Of a stretch of DNA of 64,000 nucleotides, positions 37,391 through 45,383 are shown one piece after another. Under the pieces are notes generated by a model. It did not search any database and was not told where the DNA came from. It was given only the letters and a program-made list of their open reading frames with translations. Both the position numbers and the translations under genes were made by a program. The DNA comes from Glossina fuscipes (lineage: Eukaryota; Arthropoda; Insecta; Diptera; Glossinidae): assembly GCF_014805625.2 (NCBI RefSeq), contig NW_023998414.1, positions 33,017,104 to 33,081,103 of the forward strand, given 5' to 3'. Positions within the stretch are counted from its first letter, which is position 1. Each line of letters starts with the position of its first letter.

Positions 37391-39775
37391 GAAAACTTTT
37401 CTTGTTTTGCTTTGCAGATTGGTTGTCTCACAAAATCAACGAGCGTTACATATTGTATTTCCCCATCAGTTCCTAGATTCTCCAGAATGGTTTGGTGTAT
37501 CCACAGATGACTATTTTCAGGTATATATATCTTATATAACTTATCATGTATTAATCATGTTAAAGCTAAAATGAATCCATTGCCAGGTGTCAATTATGGC
37601 CATGGAAGAGTCAAGGGTATTAATTTGGCATAGAGATAAGCTAAAATTATCCATTATGGCGGAACCGTTTCTGCAAACAGTATTCGATCACATATTAGGC
37701 AGAGATGTTGTCAAGAAATTAATGCAAGTGACTCAGGTAAGCATCAATTCGGTCGCGAATTATTGTTTAAAGTAATTTTGTAGAATCCCGAAGAGCTTTT
37801 CTAATGCATATACATATTTTTGTTGTTGAACATACATCTTGGGCGGCCTTACGCACCAAAAAAATTGACATAGTAATTAAATCTTAGTTAGTGATTGCCA
37901 TAAGTAAAATTTGAAAATTTGGTATGATCTGCTCGCAATAGTTAAAAGATGACATTTCTTAAACGTTATTGTTAGTGCGTTACAGGCCGTAACAATAATC
38001 GGCAAAATCATACCAAAACTAAGAATGTTTTCATACATGACAAGGCTATGAAGCGATAATTTTCCCTTAGAAAAAGGGGTGTATCTCGAACACCGCAGAT
38101 TTTGCGATGGGACGGTGGAAACGTTCCTCCATATTGCGTGTGAACACTAAGCGTACGTCTCCCGAATCAGATACCAGTTAAAGACCTGGAGGAATACATT
38201 ATAGCGTCGGGCGCGCACGATGCACCAAGCCAATGTAGACGGCAGAATTTCATAGAATCCTAAGCGTAGATGTCTGCAGTGAGATTTTGCAAGTCGCTAC
38301 ATGGAACAAAAAATTTGTTTAGTCAATGCTAGTGCATTACATTCCATGCAAATACAAACGGACGAAACAAGGGCGTAGGCAGTAATATATGTTGAAAAAG
38401 TTTAAATAACCAAATTCAAATACATTGGGACCATAATTCAAGCTTAATCTGCGAAAGATTATTTGTCAATTTGGAAATATATGTAGTAACCGGTTCATAG
38501 CTGTCGACTAGGATTTAACTTGATCGTAATTTGAATGCATTACTCGAAAGATATTTCATGCGATCGGAAGAGAAATGCATAATTGATCGGTAGCTCGGTA
38601 AGCTCAGTACTTGTTACAGTGAGCCGATAATCGATAGCCATCGTCTTTACACGATATCAAGAGCTATAAACCGATTTTCTATCATAAAATTCTTCCTACA
38701 ATAAGTGACAAATACGATAATAAAGCAGATATCTCATATCCATACGACGCATATACATATTTTTATTTATATATATAATTAAAAAAAAAAAAAAAAAAAA
38801 TCCTGTCAACAAAATATATATATATATATATATATATATTTATGTATATATATTTATGTATGTATAACACTGGTATACGTTTTAATTATATCTCAGGTTA
38901 GTGAATCAATTGCCAGCAACGGTTTTTTGCCGTCAGGCGGTTACGATGATGCGGAAGACAAACCAATGCTTATAATGAAAAAGAGCATCGAAGGACACAG
39001 TCTGACAGCTTTAATAAATAGGCAGCTTCAAGGTATGTATAAATTTATCAAGGTGTTGTTGCACCGGACAGCACACCACATATCCAGCATAACTAAGACA
39101 CGTACCGAAAATACAATATCATGTACATATTATATAAATTAATGTAGAGTCACGAACAACCTGTAGAGTCATAAACCTAATTTCATTATTAGTTCTAGTT
39201 GAGATGCCTGTTGTAAAAACGTTACGTACGCATTGTTCTCATGCATGCATTCGCTCTTATTATTATGTATTTTTATTTAAAAATTTATAAATTTTTTTTT
39301 TTTTTTGGTATTTAAAAAAAAACAAAAAAAAAAAAAAAAAAAGGTACAGCAAGCAAGAAATGACACATATACACACATATGTTAGCCAATTAAACACCTA
39401 CATACACACCTTACATAATACAAATAATTTTCTTTTTATTTTCTCTCATTGTTTGTTTTTCTTTCTTTTTATTTTTATTTTTATATTTTTTTTTTATTCA
39501 TATTTATTTATGATTTGATGTTGATTTTTATCATTTATTATTTTGTTGATTCCATTTTAGAAGAGCATGTCCCCTTATTATTGGGTCGTACATACACTAC
39601 TAAACATTTCCAGTTGATAAAGCCTATGGCTGGGTTAACGATCGATGGCTTGTCAAGCAATGCTAAAGCTAAGTCTAATAACCAAAGCAGCGCAATAGTT
39701 GGGCGTTGTCGTCAAGCGAATCAAATTATTGAGGACAACAGTACCGATGCTAATGAGCTAACTTCGCCATGCTAA
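20853..39775 (+). CDS. Popeye domain-containing (POPDC) membrane protein
   Basis: Six coding exons: 20853-21491, 37096-37253, 37418-37520, 37587-37736, 38897-39032 and 39561-39775. All are GT-AG with matching phases, giving 466 aa. The first intron is 15.6 kb. Residues 1-130 form a family-untypical N-terminus: hydrophobic start, Ala/Thr-rich stretch, Gly run at 83-91 and a sequon N106-A-T before the conserved GDW. Three membrane helices lie at about 131-147, 154-173 and 180-200. The cytosolic Popeye domain follows, with the cAMP-binding landmarks FLDSPEW (284-290) and FQVS (299-302). Known role: POPDC proteins bind cAMP at the plasma membrane and modulate excitability and trafficking, mostly in muscle. 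The ATG at 20853 is the first in frame after a stop at 20781; an out-of-frame ATG at 20848 opens a four-codon uORF overlapping it. An alternative 3' end is likely at 43777-44327. Confidence 0.92.
22186..22311 (-). pseudogene. Short coding-like segment, possibly a transposase N-terminus
   Basis: A 41-codon frame (starting [20 protein letters not shown]) follows a splice-acceptor-like CTTTTTAG on the minus strand. After the stop a shifted frame continues with acidic sequence ([17 protein letters not shown]) to about 22085. The pattern, a short 'R-R-L-x-D-x-D-V' helix followed by an acidic linker, resembles the N-terminus of piggyBac-derived transposases. I cannot prove this. It could instead be a terminal exon of an unseen gene. 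No neighbouring exons were found. Confidence 0.3.
23495..24010 (+). repeat. Dispersed repeat R1, long copy
   Basis: Contains ACATTCAGAAGGA, CCTTTTATTATACC, ATCGATTCAGAA and CTGATGTCTGCCCAT in the order seen at 40290-40520. It continues into degenerate sequence to about 24000. Confidence 0.6.
25149..25180. repeat. (CTGTCT)n tandem repeat
   Basis: Five perfect hexamer units CTGTCT. Confidence 0.9.
25543..25577. repeat. (TA)n microsatellite
   Basis: About 35 bp pure TA. Confidence 0.9.
26234..28336 (-). CDS. TMEM205-like (DUF4149) membrane protein
   Basis: Three coding exons read right to left: 28336-27810, 27114-26864 and 26685-26234. They are GT-AG, in matching phase, giving 409 aa. An in-frame stop two codons upstream supports the ATG at 28336. 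Residues 1-175 are a hydrophilic N-terminal extension with a Ser run at 83-98, encoded by TCN codons. The conserved core follows: a helix at about 184-204 ([16 protein letters not shown]), then [35 protein letters not shown], two or three further helices, and a final hydrophobic hairpin at about 375-400. The FVSG, LPRHxFG and LFPxYF motifs match vertebrate TMEM205 (about 189 aa), so this protein is twice the usual length. TMEM205 is linked to platinum-drug resistance and secretory-membrane traffic; its biochemical role is unclear. The whole gene lies antisense inside Popeye intron 1. Intron 26686-26863 is mostly (TA)n. Confidence 0.9.
26741..26827. repeat. (TA)n microsatellite, interrupted
   Basis: Three TA blocks separated by TGTATATCAA units. 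It fills most of the second intron of the TMEM205-like gene and lies close to its splice acceptor at 26686. Confidence 0.85.
28945..28980. repeat. (CT)n microsatellite
   Basis: Eighteen CT units followed by further C/T-rich sequence to about 29020. Confidence 0.9.
29402..29434. repeat. (TA)n microsatellite
   Basis: About 33 bp pure TA. Confidence 0.9.
31597..31636. repeat. (TA)n microsatellite
   Basis: TA units with two TG interruptions. Confidence 0.85.
31986..32024. repeat. GC-rich hairpin with short direct repeat
   Basis: AGACCGACG occurs at 31987-31995 and again at 32016-32024. Between them TAGACCGACGC and GCGCGTCTA can pair as an imperfect stem around TATACGGCA. The block is far richer in GC than its surroundings. 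Function unknown. Confidence 0.35.
32185..32213. repeat. (AAG)n microsatellite
   Basis: About ten AAG units. Confidence 0.9.
32879..33025 (-). mobile_element. SINE-like element, copy 1
   Basis: Poly(T) at 32879-32892 (a poly(A) tail on the minus strand) followed by ATGACCAATCACTCAAGGGATGCGTCCCC. The similar ATGGCCAATCGCTCAGGAGATATCCCC follows a poly(T) at 33839. The body beyond this is only loosely alike. The 61- to 63-codon frames here are not considered genes. Confidence 0.35.
33839..34005 (-). mobile_element. SINE-like element, copy 2, tRNA-like head
   Basis: The minus strand runs from a tRNA-like head (TAGCTATAGTGAGTGCTC as a box-A-like string, GGGCACAAATCC as a box-B-like string) to a poly(A) tail of 15 nt. 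This is the layout of a tRNA-derived SINE. Box matches are partial. Confidence 0.4.
34200..34510 (+). repeat. Dispersed repeat R1, copy
   Basis: Carries CTGCTTTTATTCCATCAATTC, TATCTGATGTTTGTC, GTCGCAATTTTTAAAGA and a CCACCACGACCACGCC block in the family order. Confidence 0.55.
36303..36332. repeat. poly(T) tract
   Basis: Thirty uninterrupted T. Confidence 0.9.
36718..36752. repeat. (GA)n microsatellite
   Basis: About 17 GA units. Confidence 0.9.
37358..37389. repeat. poly(A) tract in Popeye intron 2
   Basis: About 31 A in the 164-nt intron between exons 37096-37253 and 37418-37520. A TG-rich block lies just after the donor. Confidence 0.9.
37737..38896. other. Popeye intron 4
   Basis: 1.16 kb intron with no exon seen. 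It ends in poly(A) at 38780-38799 and (TA)n at 38815-38840. The middle (38030-38650) has higher GC and resembles eroded mobile DNA, but no motif could be named. Confidence 0.5.
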
Positions 39776-39839
39776 ATAAATGAGAAAAGAAACTAAAGAA
39801 ACTAAATTATTAAAACTCATAACTGTCTTATTTTTAATG

Positions 39840-39863
39840 TAAATAGAAATATATACATAAATT

Positions 39864-39895
<32 letters not shown>

Positions 39896-39995
39896 TATAC
39901 ACACACACATATATACACACATGCACACATATATACACACAAACACACACACACATATATACATACACATACACCTACGCCCACGCGCATATATA
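39840..39995. repeat. (CA)n/(TA)n compound microsatellite
   Basis: About 150 bp of alternating TA and CA dinucleotides just after the Popeye exon-6 stop. Confidence 0.85.
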
Positions 39996-40284
39996 TAACT
40001 ACCAAATTAATAAATTATTTAAAGAAATTTTAAAGTTGAAAAATACGATTAAAATTTTTACCTGAAACGATTTATGTAGAACGATTGCAGCAATTTAGCT
40101 TTTTAACGAAGGCAGGCAGCTATGCTGATAAAGTAGACAACAAAGTGATTACGGAATTTCGTTATAAAATGCAATAACACACACTTTTTACACAAAGCAA
40201 TATGAAGTTATACGTTCTGGCATACCATAGCTGTGAACTTGATGATTTCACATTTTTATATCCTACATCATTCGCGACTAAGTA

Positions 40285-40520
40285 GGGGGTATTTCAAGTT
40301 ACTGCGGATATATACATAGAGAGACATTCAGAAGGATTTGCGGATCAATTCCTGAATCTATCTAATCTGATGATCTATCTGTTTGCCTGCCTCCCCGTCT
40401 GATGTCTGCCCATGTAGTCTTTTGATTACGCCGCATATCGCTATGCACGAATGCTATCGAAAATTTACTAAGATGGGATCGGTTCTTCGACCATCTCCTA
40501 ACTAACACTTTATACCGTAC
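40285..40520 (+). repeat. Dispersed repeat R1, copy
   Basis: Contains GACATTCAGAAGGATTTG, CAATTCCTGAATC, CCGTCTGATGTCTGCCCATG and CGAATGCTATCGAAAAT. The last is shared with the copy at 51330-51545. Confidence 0.6.
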
Positions 40521-41743
40521 TATAACGTCGTAAAATGAATAAATGTATTAAGCGAAGTGGTTGGCCGTGGCCTATTACAATATCTTTACTTGTTACTCTT
40601 TATAAGCGAAAAATTAAATCAAGTACGATCTCAAGTCAAGATCGTCAATGAAAGCCTCCTAATGCAAAAGGTTTGGCAAAATTTGAGATTATTGGCAATC
40701 AAACGATGCTCACGTAATAATGTAAAGGAGACACAAAACGATCGCCCAAACAATGTTTGAGTTTTTCCCACCTGTGGCCAGAAAATGTCATCCGCGAATA
40801 CAAAAATCTTTTTAAAATTATTTTATTATTATTATTATTATTTTTTTTTTCCTTATTTCTTTATCCAGACTCATTAGTTTTTGAAAGTAAATGCCAGAAA
40901 TTATTGTAAATGATTGTAGTGGCTCCCAATCAATAGCGTAATCCTTAAATTTTATTCTCTATTACATGTCCCACTTGGACGATTGTTGCCTTTGGAAGCT
41001 TCGTCAGCACCGTTTCATCAGCATTCATTTTCACAACCCAAAAAAAAATAAATAAATAAATAAAATAAAAGCTCATGATCACAAGAAGCTTCTTACAAGT
41101 TTATATTATTCAAGCTCTCTGCAATTAAACATTTATATATTTCATCTTCGATTTCGTCATATAAATTTTTGGCCAAAACGTTGCTCAGTGCCCGTTAAGT
41201 GAAGAACCTTTCTTAATAAATGTTTCAATTGAATCTAAATTTTCTTTCGCACAAAAGAAGAAAAGATTACAAGCCGATGGCCTTTGATGTGAGCTCTCGT
41301 TTTCTTGTATTGCATAAAAATTCATTTCTGCTCAATGTGTTATTAAATAAATAATGAAAAAAAAAAAAAAAAAAGAATAGCTAACATGCTGAATATATTA
41401 ATTTTCTCACTTTAACTCCTTTTCGCTCGCTTTACATCAAAAACACTTACACTGAACATGACCGATCATTTTATCAGTGACATTTCCCATAAGGAAATTT
41501 TACAATTTTTTTTCTTTATATTGCATTCGCAATCTTCTCGATTGCGAAATAAGAAATACACGATCGAATGGTTTACTCTCGTTCAGAACATTCCAAATTA
41601 ATGACTCTCTCTCTCTCTCTACTTATTTCTATATAAATAATTTTATTACCGCTTGTCGCCTTTAATGTCGGACTCGAACTTTCGAAAAAAAAAAAAATAA
41701 AAAAAAAAAATACGCAATTCTATCGCTTTGAATCAACGGCGCC

Positions 41744-41785
41744 AGATACAAATATCGAGATACAAATATCGAGATACAAGTATCA
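41744..41785. repeat. 14-bp tandem repeat, three units
   Basis: AGATACAAATATCG twice, then AGATACAAGTATCA. Confidence 0.85.
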
Positions 41786-42531
41786 ATTTTCGAACTTTCA
41801 ATTGCAATTGACAGGAAAGTCAAGAAGCATAAAACTGTGTAAATTTTTTTTTGGTTGCTTTACAATTATTTGTAGTTTTACAACAATCAATGGAAGAGAA
41901 AGGAGAGTAATTCAGATGAAAATTGAAAATTTTATTTTATATAAAACTAAAGTAGAGAAAATATTTTCATTCATCGACACTTGTATTTAACTTATTACCT
42001 GTAATCCATAGCATTCCACCGATCTATTATGTTTAATAAACGAACATATACAAACGAACTTATACAAATTCAGCTTGTAATCATGAACCGCCTTCCGGGA
42101 CAGATCGAAGTTAGAAATTGAAATTTGATATGTTTATGTGACACTAATTCTAACGAATATTATTTAGTCATTTACTCTAACATACATATGATAAAGATAG
42201 CGTTAGTCAATTTTAGCCTTTAAATACGAATTGAATGAATGTATTATAAATTTTGACCTCCGAGTATAAGGAAATTAGAAAACAAAGCAAGTCTTATAAT
42301 ATATTCGATGCCGCTTGATTGAAACCAATACTTGCTCATGTAAGCATATTCGTGTATACTTCAAGTGTATTTGCTTCATGTAACCGAAAGTACTCCTATA
42401 GATAGCTACATTTCCCCGATGTATGAACCAACGAGAATGAAATAACTGCAACTGGCACTCGTTATTTTTCAATATTTTCGATTTTCTTCAATTCAACAAC
42501 AAAAAGAATATTATTTAAGTAAATATCGGTG

Positions 42532-42535
<4 letters not shown>

Positions 42536-42568
<33 letters not shown>
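42536..42568. repeat. (CT)n microsatellite
   Basis: About 16 CT units. Confidence 0.9.
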
Positions 42569-42570
<2 letters not shown>

Positions 42571-42629
42571 CTGTTATATATCATATCATTATTGAAGAGA
42601 AAAAGAACGCCAGTATTTTTGTGCCTATC

Positions 42630-42920
42630 AACGAAAGACCCGAAGGGGGTATATTCATTTTATAAAGGCATTTTCAATACGCAGAAGGAAGTTACAGAGA
42701 CCCCAAAACGTAGATACATACATTTTTGATTAGCATCAAATTCGAAATCGATTTAAGCACGTCCGTCTGTGTAATGCCTGTTGTAGACAATCTCCTGGCC
42801 GCAAGAATGCACCTATCCACTTCAAAGTTGGCAGGAACTTTAGAGGTTCTAGCACGCGGATTCGTATTGAGGATGCCCGTAACACTACTACTACCTAAAC
42901 TGAGAACACGTCTGCTTTTC
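42630..42920 (+). repeat. Dispersed repeat R2, copy
   Basis: Opens GACCCGAAGGGGGTATATTC, then GAAGGAAGTTACAGAGACCC, TTTTGATTAGCATCAAATTC and CGATTTAAGCACGTCCGTC. The reverse copy at 8330-8515 has the same order. Open frames at 42692-42932 on both strands lie inside it and are not genes. Confidence 0.6.
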
Positions 42921-43074
42921 AAAAGATTATAAAAATATATATTTTTTTGCCCATTACCCAGAAATTACAGCAGACGGAAGTACAAAATATCATATCGCCA
43001 TATTCTATGGGCGGGGCTATAACACCTGTACAAATATATTGTTTATAAAAATGTAATTTTTTTTTTTTTTTTTT

Positions 43075-43265
43075 TTTTCAATACTTTTATGAGGCGCAAA
43101 AAGAGGCTTAAAAAATCCCATAAAATATATTAATTCTTGGCCAGTTTCAAATTTGAAATGCACCTAGGCGCACCCATCTTTTTGACTGTTAATCTGTCTG
43201 TTTCTCCCGCGCCTACGAATTTGCAAAAGAATTTTAAGGTGACTGCAACCTTTCCAAGGACTCGC
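43075..43265 (+). repeat. Dispersed repeat R2-like, degenerate copy
   Basis: AAATCCCATAAAATATATTAATTCTTGGCCAG followed by CTGTTAATCTGTCTG parallels the R2 order with many changes (landmarks given in parts). A further scrap, CAGAAATCCCATAAACTATTATATATACCC, is at 30331-30360. Confidence 0.4.
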
Positions 43266-43776
43266 CTATGAGACAAAAAGTTTTATTTTGAAAGTAGAAA
43301 AAATGCAGACGCGCCCACTCCATACGATAGGGCATGAAAATTTAATTCTTTTACTTTTTTTTTTTTTTTGTCTTTTTTTAGGATAACGGTCATAGGTATA
43401 AAGGATTGGGACACGACCGAATGAGATTCTCTTACTTGTTTCACTTTTCAGTCGAATAGCTTTCAAAATTTTCTATATATCTAAGCTGGAAACGGTTATA
43501 AGACATCAATTTGAAGGAAATGTTGAAAAGTAACGAATGCAAATTTTTGTTAAAATAATTCTCTAGAAAAACATCTGCACATTTATGTACATTTGGTACA
43601 TAATGCTCGTCATTTTTGCCTCTTCTTCTCGCGTTCTATGTCGCCACCTCTTTTGTCTTTTTCTATCACACTGTCTCTTATTCTCTCTCTCTCTCTCGTT
43701 CACTCATCACGAATGTTTGTTCTGGTTATTGAATAACTTTGTTTTAATATATTTTATTTTATCACCACACCCATAG

Positions 43777-44327
43777 CCTTGCCGCGGATATCAAAATATT
43801 ATGAAAGTGGTGAGTAATACAAGTTTATTTTTTATATTGTTTTTCTTCCTCCTACTCCTCTTCATCTCATATATATGATGTCGTCTATCTATCTATATCA
43901 TTAATAAACCCATAACTACTACTACCACCACCACCACCACCACCACCACCATCACCACCACCGGTCAGCCACATCAGCCGTAATAAGAACATTGTACAAT
44001 CATTAATCCATTCACTTGAACAGAAATATATGAGTGTGTTTAACTCCTTATTGGATGTGTTTCTTCTCAAATAAAAAGCATGACAATTAGACAAAGTTTG
44101 ATTTGTATTCAGAGCTCCGTTTTCAAAAAAAAAAAAATAAAAAATAAAAAGAAAAAAGAAAACTTCACTGAATTGAATACAAAATTTAAAAATTCGGTTG
44201 CGTACATGATTGCTTAAATGAATTGTCAAATTTTCATATTGTTGTTTTGGATGTTTTTATAGTAGGAGATCCGAATTCGTGGCGTTTGGGTCGCATAGAT
44301 GAGACTGATCACGAGACGGCCGTATGA
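43777..44327 (+). CDS. Probable alternative 3' end of the Popeye gene
   Basis: Two short exon-like segments: a 33-nt microexon at 43777-43809 (acceptor CACCCATAG, donor GTGAGT) and a terminal exon at 44263-44327 (acceptor TTTTTATAG, stop TGA). Popeye exon 5 ends in phase 1 (CAA G). The microexon starts with two bases completing that codon, stays open, and ends in phase 1; the terminal exon again fits. Joined to exon 5 they would replace the 71 residues of exon 6 by ALPRISKYYESV and GDPNSWRLGRIDETDHETAV, giving 427 aa. The C-terminus E-T-A-V fits a class I PDZ ligand (S/T-x-hydrophobic). Both exons are on the Popeye strand, 4.2 and 4.7 kb after exon 5. Transcript evidence is needed; the terminal exon could also join from another donor. 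Confidence 0.55.
43918..43962. repeat. (CCA)n microsatellite
   Basis: About 14 CCA/ACC units with one ATC interruption, in the putative intron between the two alternative Popeye exons. Confidence 0.9.
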
Positions 44328-44461
44328 GTGCGTTTGAGACTATTACCGCTGCTGCTGCTGCTGCTACTGATCATGATGATGACGATGTGAATAATTGGAT
44401 AGCAGATGCTGTGCAACGAGCCTTCCTAAATTACGGAAGCGATTTTCCCGAGTATTACTAG
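44324..44461 (+). CDS. 45-codon ORF overlapping the alternative Popeye stop
   Basis: An ATG overlaps the last sense codon and stop of the alternative Popeye exon (GTATGA). The frame codes M-S-A-F-E-T-I-T, six Ala, then TDHDDDDVNNWIADAVQRAF and ends in YGSDFPEYY. Codon use is even and the C-terminal half is amphipathic, which suggests coding. It could be a downstream ORF, or an alternative terminal exon entered at the AG at 44314-44315 (which would also be in phase). The Ala and Asp runs come from GCT and GAT repeats, so chance is possible. Confidence 0.25.
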   Translation: MSAFETITAAAAAATDHDDDDVNNWIADAVQRAFLNYGSDFPEYY

Positions 44462-44730
44462 CATTTAGGTTCTAAATAAACATTTAAACATTTAAAATAC
44501 CTAAAAAAAAAAAATAACTGTATATTAAATAATTTACATAAGGTATAAAGCATAAGAATACAAAAGAAACAAACAAAAAAAAAAAAAAAAAAAAAATTAT
44601 AAATATTTTTCAAATGCATAATGATGCACTTGAAGAAAAGCAATATTCTTGAATCGACTATAATGTATATATATATATATAACGACATATTTATAAAAGC
44701 GCGATGAACGAATGAACTCTTTGTTACAAA

Positions 44731-44773
44731 GGGTAGAGAGGGAACGGGGCCGGGGCCGGGGGCCGGGAGCGGG
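44731..44773 (+). promoter_or_regulatory. Potential G-quadruplex
   Basis: Seven G-tracts of 3-5 bases within 43 nt. The central four (4, 4, 5 and 3 G) are each separated only by CC. If the alternative Popeye 3' end is used, this lies in its 3' UTR, 404 nt after the stop, on the transcribed-sense strand. Confidence 0.55.
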
Positions 44774-45094
44774 ATGAAGGAAAACATGTACTTAAGGTGT
44801 ACATTGATGGGGATAATAATGTCATGGCAAAAATCTATGGCAATTAACAAGTACCTTAGCTTAGTTTATGGTTTTCTGTTTTTTCGAATAATTAATTGTA
44901 ATAATTGTGTATATTGAATAAAAAGCAAATTAAAGCAAATCGTAACTTAATAAGATAATCTATATACAATTATAAATTGAAATTGCGCAAATAAATTGAA
45001 ATTTAATAAATGAAACGAAACTATGTTTAAATGAATTGAAAAACAGCAAAAATTTACATATATATAAAACATATACCCGTTAATGCGTCGACCA

Positions 45095-45213
45095 TCTAAT
45101 GGTTTGAGGTATAAGTGCAAGATAGCATCGCTAGATGGATGACAAGCGATATCGTTGATACATTCATGAGTACGTGTTGTAACTGCAATAGGGGGAATGT
45201 TTGTCGTGTACAT
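45095..45213 (-). other. Coding-like segment, unrecognised
   Basis: On the minus strand an open frame from an ATG at 45213 reads MYTTNIPPIAVTT and then THECINDIACHPSSDAILH, LYLKPLDGRRING before running into AT-rich sequence at about 45090. The part after the AG at 45181-45182 (preceded by CCCCCTATTGC) is bounded by an acceptor-like signal, and AACGG-GTATAT near 45078 is donor-like. It looks like one exon of a minus-strand gene or a relic. I do not recognise the protein and found no partner exon. Confidence 0.3.
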
Positions 45214-45344
45214 ACATACATGGACATGTGTGTACGATGTTGTTAAACTTGGGTAACAAAAAAAGGAAAAAATTTGCGATAAAACTGATACTAACTGTAT
45301 TTGAAACAGTATTTGAAATAAGTAGTGCTTCAGATCTATATATA

Positions 45345-45349
<5 letters not shown>

Positions 45350-45380
<31 letters not shown>
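45350..45380. repeat. (TA)n microsatellite
   Basis: About 31 bp pure TA. Confidence 0.9.

Positions 45381-45383
<3 letters not shown>

Larger units (their letters stand above)
39776..43776. other. Non-coding stretch after Popeye exon 6
   Basis: If the alternative 3' end at 43777 is real, this is intron for that isoform. It contains repeat R1 at 40285-40520, a 14-bp tandem repeat at 41744-41785, (CT)n at 42536-42568, repeat R2 at 42630-42920 and a weaker R2-like stretch at 43075-43265. No gene seen. Confidence 0.5.

Noticed and set aside
38927..39142. Read-through of Popeye exon 5 into its intron (frame ending YYIN)
   Set aside because: A good donor at 39033 and a phase-matched exon at 39561 make splicing the better model.
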